Source of the DNA: Gammaproteobacteria bacterium
Lineage (GTDB): Bacteria; Pseudomonadota; Gammaproteobacteria; Pseudomonadales; Pseudohongiellaceae
Length of the DNA: 44,718 nt
NCBI GenBank assembly: GCA_030645995.1
Contig: JAUSMU010000055.1
Location: forward strand, 1 to 44,718
Direction of reading: 5' to 3'
Part shown: positions 37,472-44,718 of the stretch, piece after piece
Position numbering within the stretch: position 1 is the first letter of the stretch
Layout: each line of letters starts with the position of its first letter
Program-made: the position numbers and the translations under genes
The notes under the pieces: model-generated
The model's database searches: none
Told to the model about the DNA's origin: nothing
The model's input: only the letters and a program-made list of their open reading frames with translations

Positions 37472-37990
37472 GTGGCGACTTATCTGGTGCTGACAATTAT
37501 CGGAGACGACAAACCCGGTCTGGTGGAGCTGCTGTCCGAGACCATCGCCCGCCACTCCGGCAACTGGCTGGAGAGCAACATGGCGCATCTGGCTGGCAAG
37601 TTTGCGGGAATTCTGCGTGTCAGCGTGTATGACCTGCATGCCGACGCGCTGGTGCAGGATCTGCAACGGCTCTCGTCGGTGCTGCGCCTTGTCGTGGAAA
37701 AGGTCAGCATGACAGAACCACCTGCTCTTCAGCGCACCTTGCGGCTGACGCTGGTGGGGAATGACAGGCCCGGGATCATCAAGGAGATTTCCCGGGCGCT
37801 GGCTGCGCAGCATGTCAACGTCGAGGAGCTGACGACGCAATGCAGCAGCGCTCCGATGTCGGGTGAGCCGCTCTTCAATGCTCAGGCGCTTCTCAAGGTG
37901 CCGACCGATCTGGATCTGCATGACCTGCAGCGACAGCTTGAGCGCCTGGCGGATGACCTGATCGTCGAGATCAACCTCGCCACGCTCTGA
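37472..37990 (+). CDS. gcvR: GcvR-like glycine cleavage repressor (two ACT domains)
   Basis: 172 residues consisting of two ACT domains, about 3-80 (LVLTIIGDDKPGLVELLSE) and 88-170 (LRLTLVGNDRPGIIKEISRAL). In E. coli GcvR binds glycine and controls GcvA, the activator/repressor of gcvTHP. The gcvTHP operon is in this window but 17 kb away, and no GcvA gene is seen here. The start is GTG at 37472 with GAGG upstream. It lies 65 bp after the molybdoenzyme gene. Confidence 0.85.
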   Translation: MATYLVLTIIGDDKPGLVELLSETIARHSGNWLESNMAHLAGKFAGILRVSVYDLHADALVQDLQRLSSVLRLVVEKVSMTEPPALQRTLRLTLVGNDRPGIIKEISRALAAQHVNVEELTTQCSSAPMSGEPLFNAQALLKVPTDLDLHDLQRQLERLADDLIVEINLATL

Positions 37991-38026
37991 TACGCCCCTG
38001 GGATGCGACGTTAAAGCATGCAGGCG

Positions 38027-38710
38027 TCAGAATTGCTGGCCGCGCAGGCTGATGACGTCCCAGCCGCGTTCGCGGGCGATCTTCAACAGCGTCTGATCTG
38101 GATCGACGGCGACAGCCTTAGCCGCCTTCTCCAGTAATGGCAGGTCGTTGAAGGAATCGCTGTAGAAGACGCTGTCCGCCATAGTCAGAGCGTTAGAGTT
38201 GGAACCGGCTCGCGCGCTTAACCACTGCTCCAGATTACGTACTTTCCCCGCCTGAAAATTGGCAACCCCCTGCACGCGTCCCGTGTAGCTGTCGTTCTCC
38301 ATTTCCAGGTCGGTGGCGATCAGGGCATCGACTCCGAGCCGCTGTGCAATCGGTTCGGTGATGAAACGATTGGTCGCCGTAATAATCAGACAAAAATCGC
38401 CTCTGTCGCGATGGGATTGCAGCAATTGCATGGCTGCCGGCAGAATCATCGGCTCGATGAATTCCGCCATGAAGTCGCGATGCAACGCCTCGCGGGTGGC
38501 TCTCGGCATGCCCTTCACCGGGCCGACAGCGAACTCGACGTAGTCCACCATGTTCAGGCCACCGTGCAGGTACTGGTAGTAAAACTGATCATTGCGAGCC
38601 CTGTGCTCCGTGGCGTTCACCAGCCCTTTGCCAATGAGGAAGTCTCCCCAGCTGTGATCACTGTCGCCGCCAAGCAGGGTGTTATCGAGGTCGAAAATAG
38701 CAAGAGTCAT
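38027..38710 (-). CDS. HAD-IB family phosphatase (SerB-like)
   Basis: 227 residues of the HAD superfamily subclass IB. Motif I is FDLDNTLLGGDS (nucleophile Asp at position 7), motif II is ITATNRFITEP, the Lys of motif III is in FQAGKVRNLEQW, and motif IV is YSDSFNDLPLLEKA. Such proteins dephosphorylate small phosphomonoesters (phosphoserine, histidinol phosphate, or similar); the substrate is not known. It is divergent from rppH with the same order as in Pseudomonas. Start is ATG at 38708-38710. Confidence 0.9.
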   Translation of the reverse strand: MTLAIFDLDNTLLGGDSDHSWGDFLIGKGLVNATEHRARNDQFYYQYLHGGLNMVDYVEFAVGPVKGMPRATREALHRDFMAEFIEPMILPAAMQLLQSHRDRGDFCLIITATNRFITEPIAQRLGVDALIATDLEMENDSYTGRVQGVANFQAGKVRNLEQWLSARAGSNSNALTMADSVFYSDSFNDLPLLEKAAKAVAVDPDQTLLKIARERGWDVISLRGQQF

Positions 38711-38849
38711 TTATTCAGGGTCCGGGTGCTGCCGTTTAAGGCGGGCATTATACCCGTTCCGCTGTGCTCCGCAGCCAGTCGTTGAACAAGCCTCCGCAGT
38801 TGTGAAACAATGCCGAGGTTGATTTTTTAGCTAAGGACGGGACACCAGG

Positions 38850-39335
38850 ATGATAGATTCTCAAGGTTTCAGACCTAATGTAGGCATCATCATCTGCAAT
38901 CCTCACGGTCAACTGTTGTGGGCGAAACGCATTGGTCAGGACGCCTGGCAGTTTCCGCAGGGCGGCATCCGGCACGGCGAACGTCTGCAACAGGCACTCT
39001 ATCGGGAATTGAAGGAAGAGGTAGGACTGGGACCAGCCGATGTGGAGATACTCTCTTCGACCAAGGGCTGGCTTTACTATGAACTGCCCAAGAATCTCAT
39101 TCGACAGAATTCCAATCCGATTTGCATTGGCCAGAAGCAGAAGTGGTATCTTCTGAAAATGCGCTGTGATGAACACAAGATCAATCTGCGGGCTAATAAC
39201 ATGCCGGAGTTCGATGATTGGCAATGGGTCAGTTTCTGGTATCCATTGAGCCAGGTAATTGATTTCAAACGTGAGGTCTATCGACAGGCGCTGAAGGAAC
39301 TGGTCACCCCCCTGAATCGGTTCATGCATCCCTGA
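38850..39335 (+). CDS. rppH: RNA pyrophosphohydrolase RppH
   Basis: 161 residues. The Nudix box starts at Gly38 in QGGIRHGE and includes Arg52-Glu53 and the catalytic Glu56-Glu57 (RELKEEVGL), at the same places as in E. coli RppH. The N-terminus [14 protein letters not shown] and [15 protein letters not shown] are typical. The enzyme removes pyrophosphate from 5'-triphosphate mRNA ends to trigger RNase E decay. It is followed by ptsP, as in Pseudomonas and other gammaproteobacteria. Confidence 0.96.
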   Translation: MIDSQGFRPNVGIIICNPHGQLLWAKRIGQDAWQFPQGGIRHGERLQQALYRELKEEVGLGPADVEILSSTKGWLYYELPKNLIRQNSNPICIGQKQKWYLLKMRCDEHKINLRANNMPEFDDWQWVSFWYPLSQVIDFKREVYRQALKELVTPLNRFMHP

Positions 39336-39410
39336 GATCACACCTTTACCGGTACGCCATCCCCAGCCAATCTAGAGCAGCCACCGTAACAAGAGACACG
39401 GAATTGAATC

Positions 39411-41687
39411 ATGATGTTGGAAAGACTGCGTGAGATAGTACAAGAGGTCAACACTGCGCGGGATCTGCAGTCGGCCCTCGATATCATCGTGACGCGCGTG
39501 CGCGCCGCCATGAACACACAGGTCTGTTCCGTGTATCTGCTCGACCAGGAAATCAACAGCCACGTGTTGATGGCCTCCGAGGGTCTCAAGAAAGAAGCCG
39601 TCGGCCATGTCAGCCTGCAGGTCGGCGAAGGTCTGGTGGGGCTGGTCGCCAGCAATGCCGAGCCGGTCAATCTTGAGGATGCCAAGTCCCATCCCAATTA
39701 CCATTACCTCTCGGAAACGGGCGAGGAGCAGTTCAGCTCGTTTCTGGGCGTGCCGATCATCCACCACCGCAAGGTGCTGGGCGTGCTCGTCGTGCAGCAT
39801 CGGGAAATGCGCTGTTTCGACGAAGGCGAGGAAGCCTTTCTCGTCACCCTGTCTGCCCAGCTTGCCGGGGTAATTGCCGCTGCCGAGGCGACTGGCGCCA
39901 TTCTGGGAGTCAGCCCCTCCGGGCAACGCAAGTCCGATACCAGCTTCGCTGGCGTCCCCGGTGCGACAGGCGTTGCTATCGGGCATGCGGTGGTGGTATT
40001 CCCGCCCGCCGATATCGATCTGATACCCAACCGTGCCTGCACGGACATCGACAAGGAAATCGATTATTTCAACGCCGCTCTGAATTCGGTGCGCCACGAC
40101 ATGACGGCGCTGATCAGTACGCTGGAGTCGCGCCTGCGCCCCGAAGAGGGCGAGATTTTCGGCGTCTACCTGCGCATGCTCGACGATGATGCGCTGGGCA
40201 AGGAAGTCGTCGACAGAATTCGCGAGGGGCAGTGGGCACAGGGTGCGTTGGCCGATGTCACCAAGGATCATGTACGCGCCTTCGAGATGATGAAAGATCC
40301 CTATCTGCGCGAACGCGCCGCTGATATCAAGGATTTGTGCAGCCGCGTGTTGTTCTATCTGCAGGACAAGGACGTGGTGAAGACTGACTACGCCGACGAC
40401 ACTATCCTCGTCAGCGAAGAGTTGACAGCCGCCATGCTGGCCGATGTCCCCAAGGAGAAATTGCGGGGGCTGGTGTCGGTGAAGGGGTCGGGGAACTCCC
40501 ACGTCGCCATTCTCGCTCGCACCATGGGAATCCCTACGGCCATGGGCGTCGTGGATCTACCGTATCGGCAACTCGATGGTCGAGAGCTGATCATCGACGG
40601 CTACAATGGTCAGGTCTACAGCAGCCCTTCGGATCAGCTGCGCAATCGCTACCGTGAAGTGATCAAAGAGGAAGAGCACCTGGTCAAGGGGCTGGAAGGC
40701 TTGATCCATCTGCCCTGCGAGACCCCGGACAAGCATCGGGTGAATCTGTGGGTGAACACCGGCTTGATGTCGGATGTCATCCGCTCGCTGGATCACGGCG
40801 CGGAAGGGATCGGACTGTTCCGTACCGAGGTGCCATTCCTGCTGGCCGAGCGTTTCCCCAGTGAGCACGAGCAGACAGCCATCTACCGCGAGCAACTGCA
40901 GGCCTTTGCCCCCAAACTGGTGACCATGCGGACACTGGACATCGGGGGCGACAAGGCGCTGCCCTATTTCCCGATTGAAGAGGAAAACCCCTTCCTCGGG
41001 TGGCGCGGCATTCGCGTCACACTCGACCACCCGGAGATATTCATCGCCCAGGTGCGCGCCATGATTCGCGCGAGCGAAGGGCTGAATAACCTGCAGATCA
41101 TGCTGCCCATGATCTCCAACGTGCAGGAAGTCACCGGCTCGATTCAGATCATCAAACGCGCCTTCCGGGAGTTGCGTGAAGAGGGGCTGGAAGTGCGCAT
41201 GCCACCGATCGGCGTCATGATCGAGTTGCCAGCGGCCGTTTATCAGACCCGCGCACTCTGTCGTCTGGTGGATTTCATCTCTGTCGGCAGCAACGATCTT
41301 ACTCAGTACCTGCTCGCCGTGGATCGCAATAATCCGCGTGTCGCCAGCCTGTACTCCTCGTTTCACCCGGCGGTTTTGCAGGCGCTGCAGTTCATCGTGA
41401 CCGAAGCGCATGCGGAAAACCGAACCGTCAGCATCTGCGGGGAAATGGCGGGCGATCCGGCTGCGGCCGTCCTGCTCATTGCCATGGGGTTCGACATCCT
41501 GTCCATGAACGCGACGACGCTGCTGAAGGTCAAAGCGGTGATTCGCAGCATCCCGCTGACGACGGCCAAAGAGTTGCTGGCCGAGGTCATGCAACTGGAT
41601 GAGGCCCAAATGGTGCGCAGCTGTGTCGACATGGCACTGTACAACGCTGGCATCGACAGGCTGCTGCGTTCTTCGCGCAATAACTGA
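39411..41687 (+). CDS. ptsP: Phosphoenolpyruvate-protein phosphotransferase PtsP (EI-Ntr)
   Basis: 758 residues: an N-terminal GAF domain (about 18-160) and the EI phosphotransferase part (about 185-750). The phospho-accepting His364 is in GSGNSHVAILARTMGIP; the PEP-binding part has the GLFRTE motif and the active-site Cys in SICGEMAGDP. It starts the nitrogen-related phosphotransfer chain to NPr and EIIA-Ntr, which affects potassium, nitrogen and metabolic regulation; the GAF domain senses glutamine in enteric homologues. No NPr gene is seen here. Two ATGs stand in tandem at 39411 and 39414. Confidence 0.96.
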   Translation: MMLERLREIVQEVNTARDLQSALDIIVTRVRAAMNTQVCSVYLLDQEINSHVLMASEGLKKEAVGHVSLQVGEGLVGLVASNAEPVNLEDAKSHPNYHYLSETGEEQFSSFLGVPIIHHRKVLGVLVVQHREMRCFDEGEEAFLVTLSAQLAGVIAAAEATGAILGVSPSGQRKSDTSFAGVPGATGVAIGHAVVVFPPADIDLIPNRACTDIDKEIDYFNAALNSVRHDMTALISTLESRLRPEEGEIFGVYLRMLDDDALGKEVVDRIREGQWAQGALADVTKDHVRAFEMMKDPYLRERAADIKDLCSRVLFYLQDKDVVKTDYADDTILVSEELTAAMLADVPKEKLRGLVSVKGSGNSHVAILARTMGIPTAMGVVDLPYRQLDGRELIIDGYNGQVYSSPSDQLRNRYREVIKEEEHLVKGLEGLIHLPCETPDKHRVNLWVNTGLMSDVIRSLDHGAEGIGLFRTEVPFLLAERFPSEHEQTAIYREQLQAFAPKLVTMRTLDIGGDKALPYFPIEEENPFLGWRGIRVTLDHPEIFIAQVRAMIRASEGLNNLQIMLPMISNVQEVTGSIQIIKRAFRELREEGLEVRMPPIGVMIELPAAVYQTRALCRLVDFISVGSNDLTQYLLAVDRNNPRVASLYSSFHPAVLQALQFIVTEAHAENRTVSICGEMAGDPAAAVLLIAMGFDILSMNATTLLKVKAVIRSIPLTTAKELLAEVMQLDEAQMVRSCVDMALYNAGIDRLLRSSRNN

Positions 41688-41835
41688 GACGGAGGCCAAA
41701 CGACCGCCTCGCAGGTCGATTGCCAAATATATTTCAGTACTATGGCAAAATTCCTACAGATTTGCCCACGAATATAAGGATAATGCCTACCCAGGATAGC
41801 TCTTGGATGAGAGTGCCATAGGGACATAACGAGAA

Positions 41836-41863
41836 CTGACGAATCTACGGATGGAATCGTCAG
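41836..41863 (+). promoter_or_regulatory. Hairpin upstream of the RHH gene
   Basis: A 7-bp perfect stem continues, after one mismatch, with three more pairs around a 6-nt loop. No T-run follows, so it may belong to a leader RNA or small RNA. Confidence 0.35.
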
Positions 41864-41882
41864 CCTCAATCTAATAGACTGG

Positions 41883-41899
41883 CCGGAATTGAATTCCGG
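41883..41899. promoter_or_regulatory. CCGGAATT-G-AATTCCGG palindrome
   Basis: A perfect 17-bp palindrome 135 bp upstream of the Arc-type gene. It might be an operator for that protein, or as RNA a 6-bp stem with a TTGAA loop ending the ptsP transcript. Confidence 0.4.
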
Positions 41900-42033
41900 T
41901 TACGTTTCCCGATTTCAACAAACAGTTTAAAAAACCTTGTAGACAACCATCGAAACAAACCGTTTTGAGGTCACGCTTGGAGCCCTCCATTTGCGGAAGA
42001 GCGTCCAACGATGACCGCGAACGTAGGTCAATC

Positions 42034-42351
42034 ATGCCCAGTAGCCAACAAGCCAATCAGAATGCCCCGGCCACGAACGACAAACAGGAATACAAGTTCG
42101 TGCTGCGTCTGCCGCATGGCTACCACGAACAGCTCGTAGCGATCTCCCGCAGAAATCGCCGCAGCATGAACTCCGAGATTACGTTGTTGCTGGAGCAGTT
42201 CGTCGCCAGAGACGGCGCGCCGATTGCCGCCGACCGCATCGGCCTGGCGCCGGTGGATGGTGATTTGAATGACGTAGCACTGCGCCTGATCCAAAAATTC
42301 CAGCAGTTGTCTTCTGAGAAGAAGAAGGCACTTCTCGATCTGCTCGAATGA
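42034..42351 (+). CDS. Arc-type ribbon-helix-helix DNA-binding protein
   Basis: 105 residues from ATG at 42034. Residues about 21-60 (YKFVLRLPHGYHEQLVAISR then RNRRSMNSEITLLLEQFV) form an Arc-family ribbon-helix-helix: a beta strand with basic residues, then two helices including the NSEI start. The C-terminal 40 residues form a further helix with SSEKKKALLDLLE. Such proteins are dimeric repressors. In-frame ATGs upstream (41965) pass through sequence without coding look. It ends 19 bp before lgt; target unknown, possibly its own upstream region, with no toxin partner visible. Confidence 0.75.
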   Translation: MPSSQQANQNAPATNDKQEYKFVLRLPHGYHEQLVAISRRNRRSMNSEITLLLEQFVARDGAPIAADRIGLAPVDGDLNDVALRLIQKFQQLSSEKKKALLDLLE

Positions 42352-42370
42352 GTTTCCGGAATAATCGTCC

Positions 42371-43153
42371 ATGCTGACCTACCCCCAGTTCGATCCCGTC
42401 GCCTTCTCGCTCGGCCCACTTTCCGTGCACTGGTACGGCATCATGTACATCATCGCCTTCGGAGGTGCCTGGTTTCTTGCGAGACTGCGCGCGCGCCGCA
42501 GCCCCGGCCTGTGGACTGACGAACAGATCGCCGACCTGGTGTTTTACGGTGCCCTCGGCGCCGTAGTCGGTGGGCGTCTCGGGTCCGCATTGTTCTACAA
42601 TTTCGACAAAGTCCTGGCCGACCCGCTGTGGGTATTACGCGTATGGGAAGGCGGCATGTCCTTTCATGGTGGTTTCCTCGGCGTCATGGGTGCGCTGTAC
42701 TGGTACGCAGGCAAGCTCAACAAGCGTTACTTCGAAGTGCTCGATTTCATCGCGCCTCTCGCACCCTTCGGACTCGGTGCTGGACGACTTGGCAACTTCA
42801 TCGGCGGAGAACTGTGGGGACGCCCGACGGAGGTGCCCTGGGGCATGGTGTTCCCGCACGTCGACAATCTGCCTCGTCACGCCTCGCAGCTCTATCAGTT
42901 CGCTCTGGAAGGCGTCGTGTTGTTCAGCATCATGTGGTGGTTCTCCTCGCGCCCGCGCCCGCTGTACGCTGTTTCCGGGTTGTTCGGAATAGGCTATGGC
43001 GCTCAGCGTTTCTTCGTGGAGTTCTTTCGCCAGCCGGATGAAGGGCTGGGATTCGTGGCGCTGGACTGGCTGACCATGGGGCAGTTGTTGTCGTTACCGA
43101 TGATCGCGGCGGGTATTTTCCTGATGGTGAAGGCCTATCGCACGGTTGAGTGA
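42371..43153 (+). CDS. lgt: Phosphatidylglycerol-prolipoprotein diacylglyceryl transferase
   Basis: 260 residues with seven predicted membrane spans. Signature residues are His99 in GGMSFHGGFLG and Arg139 in GAGRLGNFIGGELWGRP, corresponding to the essential His103/Arg143 of E. coli Lgt. It transfers diacylglycerol to the lipobox cysteine of prolipoproteins in the inner membrane. It forms a plus-strand run with thyA (21-bp gap) and folA, a conserved order in gammaproteobacteria. Confidence 0.97.
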   Translation: MLTYPQFDPVAFSLGPLSVHWYGIMYIIAFGGAWFLARLRARRSPGLWTDEQIADLVFYGALGAVVGGRLGSALFYNFDKVLADPLWVLRVWEGGMSFHGGFLGVMGALYWYAGKLNKRYFEVLDFIAPLAPFGLGAGRLGNFIGGELWGRPTEVPWGMVFPHVDNLPRHASQLYQFALEGVVLFSIMWWFSSRPRPLYAVSGLFGIGYGAQRFFVEFFRQPDEGLGFVALDWLTMGQLLSLPMIAAGIFLMVKAYRTVE

Positions 43154-43174
43154 TGTTAGAGAGATGACACAGAC

Positions 43175-43969
43175 ATGAAACAATACCTCGATTTGATGCA
43201 ACGCATTCTCGATGAGGGTGCCACCAAGACGGATCGCACCGGCACCGGCACGCTCTCTGTCTTTGGCCATCAGATGCGTTTCGATCTCGCGCAGGGATTT
43301 CCGGTGTTGACCACCAAGAAGCTGCACATGCGTTCCATCATCCACGAACTGCTGTGGTTCCTCACTGGCGATACCAACATCCGCTATCTGAAGGAAAACG
43401 GTGTCTCCATCTGGGATGAGTGGGCGGACGAGCATGGCGACCTGGGGCCGGTGTACGGCTTTCAGTGGCGCTCCTGGCCCGGCCCCGATGGCCAGTCTGT
43501 GGATCAGATCAGCAAGCTCATCGAGCAGATTCGGCGCAACCCGGATTCACGGCGCCTGATGGTGGTTGCCTACAACCCGGCCTATGTCGATCAGATGGCG
43601 CTGCCGCCCTGCCATTCCCTGTTCCAGTTCTACGTGGCCAATGGCAAATTGTCCTGCCAGTTGTATCAGCGCTCTGCCGACACTTTTCTCGGGGTGCCAT
43701 TCAACATTGCGTCCTACGCCTTGCTCACGCACATGGTGGCGCAGCAATGCGACCTTGATGTCGGGGATTTCATCTGGACCGGTGGCGACACGCATCTTTA
43801 CAGCAATCATCTGGAGCAGACGCGCCTGCAGCTCACCCGTCAGCCATTGCCGCTGCCGCGTCTGCATATCAAGCGGCGCCCGGCCGATATCTTCAGCTAT
43901 GTTTATGATGACTTCGAGATCGTCGGCTACGAATCCCATCCCCATATCAAGGCGCCAGTGGCCATCTAA
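43175..43969 (+). CDS. thyA: Thymidylate synthase
   Basis: 264 residues, the same length as E. coli ThyA. The catalytic Cys146 is in [13 protein letters not shown]; the dUMP-binding loop is [18 protein letters not shown] and the C-terminus ends [10 protein letters not shown]. It makes dTMP from dUMP using methylene-tetrahydrofolate, the product of the gcv system. Follows lgt closely. Confidence 0.98.
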   Translation: MKQYLDLMQRILDEGATKTDRTGTGTLSVFGHQMRFDLAQGFPVLTTKKLHMRSIIHELLWFLTGDTNIRYLKENGVSIWDEWADEHGDLGPVYGFQWRSWPGPDGQSVDQISKLIEQIRRNPDSRRLMVVAYNPAYVDQMALPPCHSLFQFYVANGKLSCQLYQRSADTFLGVPFNIASYALLTHMVAQQCDLDVGDFIWTGGDTHLYSNHLEQTRLQLTRQPLPLPRLHIKRRPADIFSYVYDDFEIVGYESHPHIKAPVAI

Positions 43970-43996
43970 CCCGCTGCTGTTGCAAGGGCTCCACTT

Positions 43997-44503
43997 ATGA
44001 AACTCGCTTTGATCTGGGCCATGTCGCGCAATCGGGTCATCGGCCGCAACAACGCGCTGCCCTGGCATCTGTCGGAAGACCTGCGCTACTTCAAACGCGT
44101 CACCATGGGCAAGCCCATCATCATGGGCAGAAAGACCTGGGAATCGATTGGCCGTCCGCTGCCCGGGCGTACCAATATCGTCATCACGCGTGATCAGAAT
44201 TTTCAGGCGGTGGGCGTGCGTGTGGTGCACTCACTCGACGACGCGCTGCGCCTTGCCGAACACATCGGTGTCATCGAGGGTGCTGAAGAGGCGGTCGTGA
44301 TCGGCGGGGCCGAGATCTACGCTCTGGCGCTGCCCAAGGCCGAACGTCTTTACCTCACACAAGTACATGCAGAAGTAGAAGGTGATGCCTGGTTCCCTGA
44401 GTTCGATTTGTCGCAATGGCATGAACTCGCCCGCGAGGACTTCAACGCCGAAGGCCCGAACCCATACCCCTACAGCTTTATCGTGCTGGAGAGAGAGCAG
44501 TGA
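43997..44503 (+). CDS. folA: Dihydrofolate reductase
   Basis: 168 residues of the DHFR fold. N-terminal LIWAMSRNRVIGRNNALPWHL; Asp28 corresponds to the catalytic Asp27 of the E. coli enzyme; NADPH-binding segments are IIMGRKTWESIGRPLPGR and VIGGAEIYALALP. It regenerates tetrahydrofolate after ThyA. AAGGG lies upstream of the ATG. It ends 26 bp before the inverted-repeat element. Confidence 0.97.
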   Translation: MKLALIWAMSRNRVIGRNNALPWHLSEDLRYFKRVTMGKPIIMGRKTWESIGRPLPGRTNIVITRDQNFQAVGVRVVHSLDDALRLAEHIGVIEGAEEAVVIGGAEIYALALPKAERLYLTQVHAEVEGDAWFPEFDLSQWHELAREDFNAEGPNPYPYSFIVLEREQ

Positions 44504-44529
44504 GCAGGAAATTTCGTCTGGCACTGAAA

Positions 44530-44653
44530 GTAGATCTGAGTTGCGGGGAGTTCCACTGCCGGACCGTCTGCCGCCAGGGATGGCGGCAGCCGAGCCTACA
44601 TGGAAGTACTTGCGGCGTGTCCGGCAGTGGAACTCCCCGCAACTCAGATCGAC
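44530..44653. repeat. Long inverted-repeat element with an inner hairpin
   Basis: Arms 44533-44564 and 44619-44650 are a perfect 32-bp inverted repeat (left arm begins GATCTGAGTTGCGGGGAG); after one mismatch two more pairs form at 44530-44531/44652-44653. The 54-bp centre holds a second perfect hairpin, CTGCCGCCA / TGGCGGCAG with a GNRA-type GGGA loop (44568-44589), and then an unpaired stretch with CCGAGCCTACATGGAAGTAC and GCGGCGTGT. There is no T-run and no transposase. It lies just after folA. Confidence 0.85.
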
Positions 44654-44681
44654 ATTCGAAGCTCAAATCAATTTCGAAAAA

Positions 44682-44718
44682 TCAGTTCAACGGTATAAAC
44701 GCCAACGCATTGTTCTGG
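44682..44718 (-). CDS. Possible 3' end of a minus-strand gene
   Basis: From the right edge one minus frame reads QNNALAFIPLN and then stops TGA at 44682-44684. Only 11 codons are visible. A convergent gene is expected from the position of the inverted-repeat element, but reading frame and identity cannot be proven here. Confidence 0.2.
   Translation of the reverse strand, partial: QNNALAFIPLN

Larger units (their letters stand above)
41688..42033. other. Gene-free region between ptsP and the RHH protein
   Basis: This 346-bp stretch is AT-richer than the genes beside it. It contains a hairpin with a perfect 7-bp stem CTGACGA / TCGTCAG (41836-41842 and 41857-41863) and a 17-bp palindrome CCGGAATT-G-AATTCCGG (41883-41899). 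Short open frames here are below 15 codons and unconvincing. It probably contains the ptsP transcript end and the promoter of the downstream gene. Confidence 0.55.

Noticed and set aside
44533-44650. Reading the inverted-repeat element as an insertion sequence, integron attC site or plain terminator.
   Set aside because: It is too short for a transposase gene, lacks a recognisable attC core pattern, and no T-run follows either arm. It is kept as a structural repeat.
44580-44718. Plus-strand frame opening with an ATG inside the inverted repeat and open to the right edge.
   Set aside because: Its first 24 codons are the palindrome itself, there is no ribosome-binding site, and the peptide has no family resemblance.

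Overview
The window is a chromosomal segment of a gammaproteobacterium. The fused nuoCD, the nuoA-N order, a gcvTHP operon with a distant GcvR, and the neighbourhood HAD phosphatase - rppH - ptsP - lgt - thyA - folA all resemble Pseudomonas and related orders. Protein sequences and short REP-like palindromes fit the wider Pseudomonadales/Cellvibrionales radiation, but I cannot place it to genus. No rRNA, tRNA, CRISPR array, insertion sequence or phage gene was seen.

Layout. (1) 1-14757, minus strand: the complete nuo operon read from nuoA (14757) towards nuoN, which runs off the left edge. Genes are tightly packed, several sharing ATGA stop/start overlaps. Together they encode the proton-pumping NADH:ubiquinone oxidoreductase. 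(2) 14758-15200: an AT-richer gene-free stretch. (3) 15201-20343, minus: a CBS-domain protein and the glycine cleavage operon gcvT-gcvH-gcvP. (4) 20552-28657: a mixed block with a DUF502 membrane protein, signal peptidase I, a 1.5-kilo-residue Lhr helicase, an FAH-family hydrolase, a DUF6164 protein and a secreted TraB/GumN-family protein. (5) 28676-35985: a more accessory-looking region with a LysR regulator, a 58-residue protein, a small XRE-type regulator, a DUF3501 / CCG-domain iron-sulfur protein / rubrerythrin cluster, a SlyD-like FKBP and a large protein ending in a divergent class III cyclase-like domain. (6) 36183-37990: a Tat-exported molybdopterin (sulfite-oxidase family) enzyme and a GcvR-like two-ACT repressor. 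(7) 38027-44503: HAD phosphatase, rppH, ptsP, an Arc-type ribbon-helix-helix protein, lgt, thyA and folA. (8) 44530-44653: a 32-bp perfect inverted repeat enclosing a second hairpin.

How parts fit. The nuo and gcv operons are core energy and one-carbon metabolism. GcvTHP supplies methylene-tetrahydrofolate, which ThyA and FolA use and recycle, and the GcvR-like protein is a candidate regulator of gcvTHP. PtsP (nitrogen PTS enzyme I) and RppH (RNA pyrophosphohydrolase) are global regulators that sit together as in Pseudomonas. The rubrerythrin cluster looks like a peroxide or redox module of unresolved chemistry, followed on the same strand by a small regulator whose own promoter region contains a 17-bp palindrome.

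The strongest candidates for undescribed biology are the double-hairpin inverted-repeat element beside folA, the rubrerythrin/CCG/DUF3501/XRE module, the cyclase-like 757-residue protein, and two REP-like palindromes whose edge appears to supply the Shine-Dalgarno of the gene next to them.
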